Below are positions 18,229 through 26,076 of a stretch of 64,000 nt of DNA, piece after piece (positions within the stretch are counted from its first letter, which is position 1; every line of letters starts with the position of its first letter). Source of the DNA: CALFML01 sp044222245 (GTDB taxonomy: Bacteria; Myxococcota_A; Polyangia; Palsa-1104; JAEUJZ01). Where the stretch lies: positions 62,001-126,000 of the forward strand of contig JBGANQ010000003.1 of assembly GCA_044222245.1 (NCBI GenBank), read 5' to 3'. The notes under the pieces were generated by a model that saw nothing but the letters and a program-made list of their open reading frames with translations, ran no database searches and was not told the DNA's origin. The translations under genes were made by a program, and so were the position numbers.

Positions 18229-18929
18229 GGTGCTCCTCCTAGGTACCGCGCCAGCTGCGCTCGAAGCTGCAGCCGGGCGCGGTGAATTTCGTTTTTGACC
18301 TTGGCCACGCTCCACCCCATGACCTCGGCGATGTCTTCGTAGGCGAGGCCGTGATCGAGGCGCAGCAAAAGGGCGCTCTTGCGCGGCTCGCCGACGTAGG
18401 TAAGGGCCTCGGTCAGCACCCGCTCCGCCTCCTGCCCGAGCAGGACCGCGTCGGGGGTCGGCGCCGTATCGACCAGCGCCAGCTCCTCGCCCTCGCCCTC
18501 GCCCTCGGGCAGGGCGCGCCGGGCTTCTTTGCGCACCCGGTGCTGCTCCAAAAACACATTGCGGGCGATGCCGAACAGCCAGGTCTGGACCCGCGCCGTC
18601 TCGCGCAGCGAGAGCAGTCGGTCGTAGGCGCGGACGAAGGTCTCCTGGGTCGCTTCGTCGGCGGCAGCCTCGTCGCGCAAGAGGTCGCCCAGGTAGCGCC
18701 GCACGCCCGGGCTGTGCCGCTCAAACAGAGTGCGGAACGCCGCGGCATCCCCAGTCCGGGCGCGGACCACCAGCGGGTCGTCGATGGCGACCACCGCCGA
18801 CTCGACTGCGACAGGCCGCGCCTTGGCGATCGCCACGCCAGCGGGCGACGGCGCGGCGGCGTCGCCCGGAAGTGGGGGTGGCGAATCGGACTTCGGGGGA
18901 CTCATCGTCAAGACACGCGCTACGGGCAT
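18225..18929 (-). CDS. ECF-type RNA polymerase sigma factor
   Basis: 234 residues. After a Pro-rich N-terminus, region 2 appears as F-R-T-L-F-E-R-H...D-E-A-T-Q-E-T-F-V-R-A-Y-D and T-W-L-F-G-I-A-R-N (about 65-130). Region 4 follows, with L-R-L-D-H-G-L-A-Y-E-D-I-A-E-V-M-G-W-S-V-A-K-V-K-N-E-I-H-R-A-R split across its helix-turn-helix. The start is uncertain: ATG 18929 or ATG 18905, neither with a strong ribosome binding site. It is translationally coupled to the anti-sigma gene by a 4-bp overlap, the classic ECF module arrangement. Confidence 0.88.
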   Translation of the reverse strand: MPVARVLTMSPPKSDSPPPLPGDAAAPSPAGVAIAKARPVAVESAVVAIDDPLVVRARTGDAAAFRTLFERHSPGVRRYLGDLLRDEAAADEATQETFVRAYDRLLSLRETARVQTWLFGIARNVFLEQHRVRKEARRALPEGEGEGEELALVDTAPTPDAVLLGQEAERVLTEALTYVGEPRKSALLLRLDHGLAYEDIAEVMGWSVAKVKNEIHRARLQLRAQLARYLGGAP

Positions 18930-19077
18930 CACATCCGTACGTGAGCCGGGGAGCGATCTGGTTTCAGTTTTTTTTCACAGCGACGCTGCGCGCCGGATCT
19001 CTGCGCGCCCGGCTCGCGCTGGCCGGCCGCCGATCGCCGGCGCCGCCGATCGGCCCTGCCGATCGGGCGCGGGCTGG

Positions 19078-20166
19078 CTAGGGCGGACCGATCGCCTCTT
19101 GCAGGGCCAGCACCAGGCGCGCCTTGGCCGCCGCGATGCGCTCGGCGCGCGCGGGTCCGCTCGCATCGCCGCCACCCGGGGCGGCGGCAAACGAGACCGT
19201 GCAGCCGGCCGCGTTGCGATGCCCGCCGCCGCCAAAGCCGCTGGCGACCGCCCCGACATGCACGCGCCCCTTGCCGCGCAGGCTGACGTAGATCCGATCG
19301 TCGCCGATGGTCAGCAGCCCGCCGACCTCGACCCCGCGCAGGGCGCGCGCGTAGTTTACGAGCTTGCCTATATCATCGGGAACCGCCCGCGCATCGTGCA
19401 GCATCTGATCGGTCAGGGTGAGCAGCGCCAGGCGGCCGTCGGCGTGGCGCTCCAGCGTCGGCAGCACCAGGGTGAGCAGGCGCAGCGAGCCCTCGGACAG
19501 CGACTCGTCCAGGGCGAGCGCCGTGTCCCAGGTCGACACGCCGGCGGCGCTGCACGCCATGGCGAGACGAAACGCCTCGGGGTTGGTGCCCGGGTAGCGA
19601 AACCAGCCGCTGTCTTCGACCAGCGAGACCAGCAGCGCGGTGGCCAGCGGGCCGGACATCGTCTCCTCGCGCAGCCCGAGCGCCGCCAGCAGCCGCCAGG
19701 CAATCACGCCGGCGCTAGTTGCGGCGGCGTCGCGCAGCGTCAGATCGCCGAAGTCGCTGACCACCTCGTGGTGATCGAGCACCAGCAGCGGCCCGCTCAC
19801 CGCCGGCGGCGGGAAGCCCTCGCCGAGCAGGTGGCGCGCCCCGCAGTCGTGGATCAGCGTGGCGTCAAAGCGCAGCTCACCGGGAATCCGCCGCCGCACC
19901 TCGGAGGCGCCGGGGAGGAAGCGGAAGCGCCGCGGCACCGGATCCGGATTATAAAGGAAGACCTGCTTGCCGAGCGCCCGCAGGCCGTGCGCCGACACCA
20001 GCATCGCGCCGAGCGCGTCTCCGTCGAGTCGAGCGTGGGCGGCGACGAGGAAACGCTGGCCCCCCTGCACCCACGCGGCGGCCGTCGCCAGCGCCGCGGC
20101 AAAGCCCGCCGGCGGCGTCCCGCCAGGCGGCGGTGAGCTCCTGGCTGCCTCTATATCCGAGCCCAT
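19078..20166 (-). CDS. DHH/DHHA1 phosphoesterase, NrnA-like (oligoribonuclease/pAp phosphatase)
   Basis: A 362-residue cytoplasmic enzyme of the DHH superfamily. Metal-binding motifs are A-H-A-R-L-D-G-D-A-L-G-A (motif I, with R-L replacing the more usual P-D), I-H-D-C-G, and L-D-H-H-E (the DHH motif). The C-terminal DHHA1 substrate domain ends with G-F-G-G-G-G-H-R-N-A-A-G. NrnA-type enzymes degrade 2-5-mer nanoRNA and dephosphorylate pAp. The length matches the family with a roughly 30-residue N-terminal extension. It stands alone on the minus strand, facing the sigma module. Confidence 0.85.
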   Translation of the reverse strand: MGSDIEAARSSPPPGGTPPAGFAAALATAAAWVQGGQRFLVAAHARLDGDALGAMLVSAHGLRALGKQVFLYNPDPVPRRFRFLPGASEVRRRIPGELRFDATLIHDCGARHLLGEGFPPPAVSGPLLVLDHHEVVSDFGDLTLRDAAATSAGVIAWRLLAALGLREETMSGPLATALLVSLVEDSGWFRYPGTNPEAFRLAMACSAAGVSTWDTALALDESLSEGSLRLLTLVLPTLERHADGRLALLTLTDQMLHDARAVPDDIGKLVNYARALRGVEVGGLLTIGDDRIYVSLRGKGRVHVGAVASGFGGGGHRNAAGCTVSFAAAPGGGDASGPARAERIAAAKARLVLALQEAIGPP

Positions 20167-20409
20167 AGCACCCGTCCGGTCAAGGCTTGCAGGCTACCCC
20201 GAATCCCCCCCGCATCCCAGCGCAAAGCCGAGCGCCGGCAGCCGCGCCGCGAGCGCCCGCCCGCTGCGACCGGGCCGCCGCGACCCGCCTCCCGGCGCCC
20301 ACGGCCCCGCAGAGTCAAGCGCCGCCAGCGGGTCCGGGCGCAGGGAAACCTGGCCCAGGCGCTGGGTTTTTGGGTTGACACGGGCGGGCAGCGCGCTTCT
20401 CATAAAATC

Positions 20410-20889
20410 ATGCTGGCTCAGGTTGTAGAGGCCCCTGCTGCGTCCCTTGGCGAGCTCGGGTCTGGGCTCGCCGGCTCGACGCTGGCGGTCCTGCTGCTGC
20501 TGGTGGCGACGCTGGTCGCGCTGCGACTTTTCCTGCTGCCGCGTCGCGGGCGGGGGCGCGCTGGCGGGCCGCTGGCGGTCGTTGCCCAGCTCGAGCTGGC
20601 GGCCGGCCAGCAGCTGTACCTGGTGCGCGCCGCGGGACGCCTGCTGCTGCTCGGCGGCACCGGCGGCGGCCTTGCGCTGCTCACCGAGCTCGATCCGGCG
20701 CAGGTGCCAAGTCCCGGCGGTGAAGGTGCCGAGCGGCGCGCCGACACGCTGCTGCAGCGACTCCGCGCCCGCCTGCTGGGCGCTCCCGCGGGGCCGAGCC
20801 TGGACGCCAGCGTTGTCGGCATCGCCGGGGTTGCCACAGTCGAGCCGGCGGGGCCGCCCGCCGCGCGCCGGCTGGGACAGAAGGGCTGA
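20410..20889 (+). CDS. FliO-like type III export accessory protein
   Basis: A 159-residue protein with one N-terminal transmembrane segment (about 22-42), a basic stop-transfer (L-P-R-R-G-R-G-R) and a small cytoplasmic domain. The region L-E-L-A-A-G-Q-Q-L-Y-L-V-R-A...L-L-L-L-G matches the FliO pattern, in which the domain following the membrane segment carries L-x-V-V-R-x-x-G-R-x-x-L-L-G. FliO helps assemble the FliP ring in flagellar export systems. Its position directly before FliP-, FliQ- and FliR-like genes supports the call. Alone the similarity would be weak. A TTGACA at 20375-20380 has no well-spaced -10. Confidence 0.65.
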   Translation: MLAQVVEAPAASLGELGSGLAGSTLAVLLLLVATLVALRLFLLPRRGRGRAGGPLAVVAQLELAAGQQLYLVRAAGRLLLLGGTGGGLALLTELDPAQVPSPGGEGAERRADTLLQRLRARLLGAPAGPSLDASVVGIAGVATVEPAGPPAARRLGQKG

Positions 20890-20895
20890 GCGCCG

Positions 20896-21522
20896 TTGAC
20901 CGCGCTGCCGCTCGATACCCTGCGGGCGCTGCTGCCGCTGCTGCTTACCGGAGCGGCGGTGGCGCTGGCGTTCATCAAGATCAGCGTCGTGCTGGCCGTG
21001 CTGCGGCGCGGCCTTGGCGGGGGCGTCCCGCCGGCTTCGGTGCTGGGGCTCCTGGCGCTGCTGCTGGCCACCCTGGCCATGGTCCCCACCGCCGAGCGCT
21101 GCCAGGCCGCCATCGCCGGCCAGCCGCCCACCGCCACGGCGCAGGAGCTGGTGCAGGCCGGCAGCGCCCCCCTGCGGGAGTTCCTGCAGCGCCACACCCC
21201 GGCCGCCGAGCAGCAGGCGGTGCTGGCGCTGGCGCGGCGGCTCGCCCCCGCCACCGCCGAGCGCCCGGCAGCGACGGGCGAGCAGCTGCCGGTGGTGGCG
21301 GCGGCGTTTGCGCTCGGCGAGCTGCGGGCGGCGTTCCTGCTCGGGTTCGGGCTGCTGTTGCCGCTCTTGCTCATCGATCTGCTGTGCGCGGTCCTGCTCT
21401 CCGGGCTGGAGCTCGGCGCGCTGTCGCCGCGCGCCGTCGCGCTGCCGTTCAAGCTGCTGATGTTTGTTGTGGGCAACGGCTGGCAGCTGATGCTGCGCGG
21501 GCTGCTGCTGGGGTACGCATGA
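20896..21522 (+). CDS. FliP/SctR family type III export gate protein
   Basis: 208 residues. The first membrane region reads F-I-K-I-S-V-V-L-A-V-L-R-R-G-L-G...P-P-x-x-V-L, the family pattern after TM1. The periplasmic section includes P-L-R-E-F-L-Q-R-H-T. The C-terminus L-P-F-K-L-L-M-F-V-V-G-N-G-W is nearly the FliP hallmark L-P-F-K-L-L-L-F-V-L-x-D-G-W. The F-x-K in the first motif is closer to non-flagellar SctR than to flagellar FliP (F-T-R); this is a weak hint. Translation probably starts at TTG 20896, since the upstream stop is only 6 bp away. It overlaps the next gene by ATGA. FliP forms the pentameric core of the export gate in the inner membrane. Confidence 0.85.
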   Translation: MTALPLDTLRALLPLLLTGAAVALAFIKISVVLAVLRRGLGGGVPPASVLGLLALLLATLAMVPTAERCQAAIAGQPPTATAQELVQAGSAPLREFLQRHTPAAEQQAVLALARRLAPATAERPAATGEQLPVVAAAFALGELRAAFLLGFGLLLPLLLIDLLCAVLLSGLELGALSPRAVALPFKLLMFVVGNGWQLMLRGLLLGYA

Positions 21523-21788
21523 GCGAGGCCGCGCTGCTCCGCCTGACCGAGCAGGGGCTGTGGCTGGTGCTGTATGGCGCCGGCCTGCCGGTGCTCGCCG
21601 GGGCGGGGGCGGGGGCGGTGGTGGACCTTTTGCAGCGCCGGGCGGGCGCGCAGACCCCGGGGCTGCCGACCGCTGCTCGCCTGGGAGTCGGGCTGCTGAC
21701 GCTGCTCGCGCTGGGACCCGCGGTCGCCGGCAAGCTGGCGCGCTTTGCCGGCGCGCTGTGGACCGCGCTGCCGCTTCTGGGCTCCTAG
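21519..21788 (+). CDS. FliQ/SctS family type III export gate protein
   Basis: An 89-residue protein with two transmembrane helices (about 14-36 and 52-74) linked by a short polar loop, the size and topology of FliQ/SctS. The loop (L-L-Q-R-R-A-G-A-Q-T-P-G-L-P) retains only part of the family pattern Q-x-x-T-Q-x-x-E-x-T-L-x-F-x-P-K, so it is divergent. The ATG overlaps the FliP-like stop, and the FliR-like ATG follows the stop with no gap. Operon position, size and topology are the main evidence. Confidence 0.72.
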   Translation: MSEAALLRLTEQGLWLVLYGAGLPVLAGAGAGAVVDLLQRRAGAQTPGLPTAARLGVGLLTLLALGPAVAGKLARFAGALWTALPLLGS

Positions 21789-22559
21789 ATGGCGGTGGCG
21801 CTGGAGGCCGCGCTGCTGCCGCCGAGCGACGCGCTGCTGCTCGCGGGGTGTCGCTGCGGGCCGCTGCTGCTGGCGGTGCCGGGTCTTGGCTGGGCGGGTC
21901 GCGGGGCGGCGCTGCTGCTGGGCACGCTGCTCGCAGCCCCGCTGCTGGCGCCGGCGCTGCCGGCCAGCGCCGGGCTCGGGCCGCGGCTCGTCCCGCTCGC
22001 CCTGCACGAGCTCCTTATCGGCGGCGTGCTGACGCTGGCCGCGGCGCTGCCGTGGGCGGTGGTCTATTCAGTCGGCGCGCTGCTCGATGGCGGCCGCGGG
22101 CACGACGCCGCGCCGCGCCGGGTGGCGGCCCCGGTTTTCGGGGCGCTGGCGCTGGCGCTGTTCTTCGGGCTGGGCGGGGCGCGCATCGTGGTGACGGCGC
22201 TGGCGGCAAGCTATGAGCTGCTGCCGGTGCTGCCGCTGGCGGCGGCTCCCGTCGGGACGTCCCTGGCCCCCGCGGGACAGAGTCTGGCGGGGCTCAGCGG
22301 CCAGCTGCTCGCGGTGGCGCTGCGCCTGGCGCTGCCGCTGCTGGGGGCGCAGCTGTTGGCCGAGCTGCTGCTCGCGCTCGGCGGCGGGCTGCTCTCGCCG
22401 AGGCAGCCGCAGCGGCGACGCGCGCCGGTGGCCGGCAGCCTGCTGGGGCTCGCCGTGCTGCTGCTCGGCGCCCACGCGCTGCTGCCGCAGCTGCGCCAGC
22501 TCATGCTGTGGCTGCCGGCGCTGCTGCGGCAGGCGCTGGATGCGCTCGCACCGACTTAG
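21789..22559 (+). CDS. FliR/SctT family type III export gate protein
   Basis: 256 residues with about six hydrophobic segments. Family features are H-E-L-L-I-G-G (equivalent to K-E-x-x-I/V-G), G-A-L-L-D-G-G-R-G (A-G-x-x-I/L-D-x-Q-x-G in FliR), G-G-A-R-I-V-V-T-A-L-x-x-S-Y-E-L-L-P (gating-helix region) and L-R-L-A-L-P-L-L-G-A-Q-L-L-A-E-L-x-L. FliR completes the FliP5Q4R1 export gate. It follows the FliQ-like gene directly. No FlhB, FlhA/SctV, ATPase, ring or needle gene is present nearby. Confidence 0.75.
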   Translation: MAVALEAALLPPSDALLLAGCRCGPLLLAVPGLGWAGRGAALLLGTLLAAPLLAPALPASAGLGPRLVPLALHELLIGGVLTLAAALPWAVVYSVGALLDGGRGHDAAPRRVAAPVFGALALALFFGLGGARIVVTALAASYELLPVLPLAAAPVGTSLAPAGQSLAGLSGQLLAVALRLALPLLGAQLLAELLLALGGGLLSPRQPQRRRAPVAGSLLGLAVLLLGAHALLPQLRQLMLWLPALLRQALDALAPT

Positions 22560-22887
22560 TTCAACGCAGCGCGAGCTCGGAGCACGGCTGCGCCGGGCAC
22601 GAATTTAGCGGGCCCGTACTTAAGAATGCCGAGCCGACTGCTGCGAAACCCGTCTGACTGCTTCGTCGCGGCGCTCCGGTGCTCACTCCTGCTTGCCGCC
22701 GGGCTCCACGCTCGTTTTTTTCAGGCGAGCGCTGCGCCGGCCGTGCTGGCAGCGACCGCGTGCCGCCAACAGGCGAGGCTCACAGCGGCCGCTGTCGGGC
22801 TGGCGGCGAGCTGCTGCCGCACCGCCAAAGTGGGCCGCGGTCACCGCCGGGCTTGCAACGTGCCGGGTTCTGGTCGACGCTGATCCC
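22560..22887. other. Non-coding gap between the FliR-like and AgmX-like genes
   Basis: 328 bp without a convincing gene; open frames here have atypical composition and no motifs. A run of seven T at 22715-22721 follows GC-rich sequence, but I see no clean stem before it, so a terminator is not supported. The AgmX-like frame is open through most of the gap but looks non-coding before GTG 22888. Confidence 0.5.
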
Positions 22888-23586
22888 GTGCGCAACTTCG
22901 TCCTTGGATTTCTGCTCGCAGCGGCCCTGGCCGCCGCCGGCTACTACCGCTTCCGCCTGGTCCCCGAGCCCGATCCCTGTCGCGTGTGCAGCACCGGAAC
23001 CCGCTGCGCCGCCGGCCTGTGCGTCGTCGCCAACACCCCGGCCGCGCCGGTCACCAAGAAGCGCCCGGGCCGCGCCCGACCGGCGGGCAGCGCTGCCGGA
23101 GCGACCAACCCGACCGCGCCGCCGGTGGTCGCGACCACCCCCGACCCCGGCTCGCCCACCGCGAGCCCGCCGCCCGAGCCGGAAGCGCCGCCGCCGCCCC
23201 CACCGCCGCCCCCGCTCAAGCCCGAAGAGCGCAAGCTGGTGACCGTCGGCGACAAGCTGACCGGCACCGAGGTGATTAACCTCGCCGAGTCGAGCGGCGG
23301 CGACCACGAGCTGTCGCAAGAGGAGCTCGACGCCGTCTTCCGGCCCCGCCAGAGCCGCATCATCAGCTGCATCGACGACGCCCGCGGCGAGGCCCAGCTC
23401 GATGCCCAGATCACCGTCGCCTTCCGCGTCCCGCGCAGCGGCAAGGTGAGCGGCGTCCGCCTGGAGGCCCCCGCGTACCTTATTAACCATGGCCTGCTCG
23501 CCTGCGTGCGCGGCATCGTCCAGAGCCTGCCCTTCCCGCCCTCGAGCAAGGCCCAGATCGTGACCTACCCGTTCTCCCTCCACTGA
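22888..23586 (+). CDS. AgmX/PglI C-terminal (TonB-like) domain protein
   Basis: About 232 residues from GTG 22888, chosen because a membrane anchor (N-F-V-L-G-F-L-L-A-A-A-L) begins right after it; the open frame to 22693 adds an unlikely Arg-rich leader. After the anchor comes a short Cys cluster (C-R-V-C...C-A-A-G-L-C), then a Pro/Ala-rich spacer about 70 residues long. The C-terminal domain (about 135-232) carries S-Q-E-E-L-D-A-V-F-R-P-R-Q-S-R-I-I-S-C-I and ends F-P-P-S-S-K-A-Q-I-V-T-Y-P-F. This resembles the AgmX/PglI C-terminal domain found in gliding and TonB-like proteins of myxobacteria. The role is unknown. Confidence 0.7.
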   Translation: MRNFVLGFLLAAALAAAGYYRFRLVPEPDPCRVCSTGTRCAAGLCVVANTPAAPVTKKRPGRARPAGSAAGATNPTAPPVVATTPDPGSPTASPPPEPEAPPPPPPPPPLKPEERKLVTVGDKLTGTEVINLAESSGGDHELSQEELDAVFRPRQSRIISCIDDARGEAQLDAQITVAFRVPRSGKVSGVRLEAPAYLINHGLLACVRGIVQSLPFPPSSKAQIVTYPFSLH

Positions 23587-23602
23587 CGCGCCCGCGGCCG
23601 GG

Positions 23603-24499
23603 CTACCGGCACCACGGAGCGACCATCGGCGGATCGCCAAGCTGCATGAGGAAGATCTGCGTCGGCGCGCACGCCCCCAGAGCCAGGTCGCACTGGTAGG
23701 GGAAGTCGCGCCCGCAGTCGGCGTCGGCCTTGCAGCTCTTGAGCCAGTAGGAGGGGCCGCCCATCGGTCCGGGCTGGGTGACCCTGACCGCGCTCGGCGG
23801 CCCGCAGCCGGGCGGCGGCGGATCGTTCATCGCGCAGCTGCCCATCGGCCACGGCAGCAAGAAGTCGCGCAGGCAGATGCCGGGCGAGCACTGGCTGTCG
23901 TTCATGCAGGGCACGCCGAGCGGGACGGTGCAGGTGGCGCCCGGCGGCGGGCTGGGCATGGTCGGCGGCCGCGGTCCGCACGGAATCGACGAGAAGATCA
24001 GGTGATACCCGGCGGGAATGAGGATCCCGGTCGGCGAGCGGCTGGCGGCCAGCTCGGTCGGCGCATACAGCAGCGCCCGCGACTCGGAGGCGGCGACGAT
24101 CGGCTCGTCGGCGTCGCGCAGCCGGTTGCCGTTGCGGTCGGGGTAGCCAAGGACCTGGGCGATGGCATACGGGTCGCCATCGGCGGGCGAGTAGATCTGG
24201 GCCGGCAGCGGTGGATCGAACAGGTTCAGGGTGAAGCTGAAAGGGAGCGTGGCCTGATCGGAGGCCGCCGGCTGCTCGACCAGCCCCGCGGTCCCCATGG
24301 TGCGCGAGCCCTGCGGGCTCCAGAACACCGCGATGCGCACCGTCCCCGCCGGACCCACCTCGTCGCTTGCGCCCATCACGTTGCCGCGCAGCGTGTACAG
24401 CACGTTGCCCTGATACTGGTTGTCCACCAGCGCGTCGCCGCAGCCAGCGGCCCACAGGGCAAAAACCAGCAGCCCGCTTCGCCAGCCTAAAATCGCCAT
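23603..24499 (-). CDS. Hypothetical lipoprotein with Cys-rich modules
   Basis: 298 residues; signal peptide with lipobox W-A-A-G-C (Cys20). The first half is beta-rich. The second half has two small Cys modules of the form C-x-N-D-S-Q-C-S-P-G-I-C and C-K-A-D-A-D-C-G-R-D-F-P-Y-Q-C, a pattern seen in many exported proteins of Myxococcota-like genomes. A D-R-N-G-N-R-L-R-D-A-D-E-P segment resembles an EF-hand-type or dockerin-like calcium loop. The start lies 13 bp inside the end of the caspase gene, so the pair is probably cotranscribed. Function unknown. Confidence 0.65.
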   Translation of the reverse strand: MAILGWRSGLLVFALWAAGCGDALVDNQYQGNVLYTLRGNVMGASDEVGPAGTVRIAVFWSPQGSRTMGTAGLVEQPAASDQATLPFSFTLNLFDPPLPAQIYSPADGDPYAIAQVLGYPDRNGNRLRDADEPIVAASESRALLYAPTELAASRSPTGILIPAGYHLIFSSIPCGPRPPTMPSPPPGATCTVPLGVPCMNDSQCSPGICLRDFLLPWPMGSCAMNDPPPPGCGPPSAVRVTQPGPMGGPSYWLKSCKADADCGRDFPYQCDLALGACAPTQIFLMQLGDPPMVAPWCR

Positions 24500-26076
24500 G
24501 TCAGGCCTCCGGCGGTCCAGTAGGTAAATGGGGAGGCGACGCTCTGCCCGACCTGGGCGCCGCTCTGGCTCATCGCCTGGGGAAACAGCTCGGTGAGCGG
24601 ACCGGCCTCAAGGCGCGCCGCCAGGCCGCGCCAGATCGGCACCTCCATCGACAGAAGGCCGCCAAAACCAAAGCCGAGCGCGGTGCGCGCCGTCAGCTGC
24701 CGGCCGCCGGTGAACTGCTGGCGGTGGTAGACCCCCTCGGCGTAAAGGCCAATGGCGAAGCTCAGGTGCGGCAGGTCGATGAAGCGCTGGACGAGCAGGC
24801 CGACGCCGACCGCGAAGTGATCCTGCCCGAGAATCCCGTCTACCGCGGTGCCGCTGGTCAGCGACCCGCGCACCCGCGCCCCGATCGACAGCCACGGCAG
24901 ATCGACCCCGTAGCCGACCACCAGCTGCGGGGCCACGCCCTCGCCGGCGACCAGCGGCCCGTGCACGCCGCCGAGCAGGCTGAGGCCGTGCACCCGCGCC
25001 GCCGCGCCGCCGCGCCGCCGGACCAGGCGATCGTACTGCACCGAGCGATACGGCAGCGCCTGCAGCAGGACATCCCCGGCGGCGGCGAGCTTGACCTGAT
25101 ATTCCCGGTACTCGGCGCGCAGGCGCTGCTGCACAAAGTAGCTGCCCGCCGGCAGCAGCAGCTGCGCCTGGGCGTGCGCCGGGGCGACCTCGGCGACGAT
25201 CGGACCGCCCTCGCGCTCTTCGGCGACCAGGTACAGCGAGGCATCGCCGAGCCGCAGCCGCCCGGTCTGCCCCTGCGGCATGCCGGCGGTCGAGATCACC
25301 AGGTCTTCGCGGCCCTTTACATCAAAGGCGTAGGTCGGATGCTGCAGCTCCAGCGTCCGACCGCTGGAGCGCAGGGTCTGATCGTAGGTGTAGGCGTAGG
25401 CCTCGGTGAGGGTGACGCGGCCGTCGCCGTTGCGATCGGCGGCGCCGCGCAGGGCGTTAACCAGGTGATGGGAGAAGAACGAGCCGCGCAGCCGATCCGA
25501 CTCCTGGCTCGACTCGCCGGCGGCGCTGGAGGTCAGGATCGCCATGCCCTCGGCGACGCTCTTTTCTTCCAGCTGGAGGGCGAACGACGCCGCCGGCTGC
25601 ACGCCCTTGACGCGGGTGATCGTCCCCGACCGGCAGGCGTCCACCACCAGCAGCCGCACCGCCGCCGCCGAGCCCTGGACGAGCTTGCGCAGCTCATCGA
25701 GCGGCAGCACCGAGCCGCGCAGGTGCAGCGAGCCGGCGTCGGCGTGGCCAGAGTAGAACACGACCAGCGCGCTCGGCTGTCCTGCCGCCACCTGGCCGCG
25801 GATCTCGGCGTTCAGATCCTGCAGCGCCCGCCGCACCGTGGCCGCGTCTTCGCCGAGCAGCATCAGCGTCCGCCGGCTGGTGAGCCCGGCCTGCTGGCGC
25901 AGCACATCGGCGAACTGCTGGGCGTCGCGCTCGGCGAAGCGCAGCGCCAGCTCGTCCGCCTCACCGAGGTTACTGCCGATGGCGACCAGCCAGCTGTCGG
26001 CCGGCAGCGCCTGCGCCACGCCGAGCTGAAAAAAGATGCACAGCGCGAGCAGCCCCCACCGCACGCGCTGGCTCAT
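24487..26076 (-). CDS. Caspase-family (C14) protease fused to a barrel-like C-terminal region
   Basis: 529 residues. A signal peptide (about 1-24) is followed by a caspase-like p20 domain: V-F-Y-S-G-H-A-D contains the catalytic His and L-L-V-V-D-A-C-R-S-G the catalytic Cys, both intact. D-R-N-G-D-G-R-V-T-L-T-E-A resembles an EF-hand loop. From about residue 270 to the end the protein is rich in alternating hydrophobic strands and ends in an aromatic W-R-F, as outer-membrane barrels do. The ATG overlaps the stop of the zinc-finger gene upstream (ATGA). The N-terminal longer open frame lies inside that gene and is not used. Location is probably periplasm/outer membrane (inference). Confidence 0.78.
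   Translation of the reverse strand: MSQRVRWGLLALCIFFQLGVAQALPADSWLVAIGSNLGEADELALRFAERDAQQFADVLRQQAGLTSRRTLMLLGEDAATVRRALQDLNAEIRGQVAAGQPSALVVFYSGHADAGSLHLRGSVLPLDELRKLVQGSAAAVRLLVVDACRSGTITRVKGVQPAASFALQLEEKSVAEGMAILTSSAAGESSQESDRLRGSFFSHHLVNALRGAADRNGDGRVTLTEAYAYTYDQTLRSSGRTLELQHPTYAFDVKGREDLVISTAGMPQGQTGRLRLGDASLYLVAEEREGGPIVAEVAPAHAQAQLLLPAGSYFVQQRLRAEYREYQVKLAAAGDVLLQALPYRSVQYDRLVRRRGGAAARVHGLSLLGGVHGPLVAGEGVAPQLVVGYGVDLPWLSIGARVRGSLTSGTAVDGILGQDHFAVGVGLLVQRFIDLPHLSFAIGLYAEGVYHRQQFTGGRQLTARTALGFGFGGLLSMEVPIWRGLAARLEAGPLTELFPQAMSQSGAQVGQSVASPFTYWTAGGLTWRF

Noticed and set aside
22700..22725. Rho-independent terminator at the T7 run
   Set aside because: No stable GC stem directly precedes the T run on the plus strand.
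22693..22887. N-terminal extension of the AgmX-like protein
   Set aside because: Arg/Pro-rich leader without a ribosome site; the membrane anchor begins at GTG 22888.
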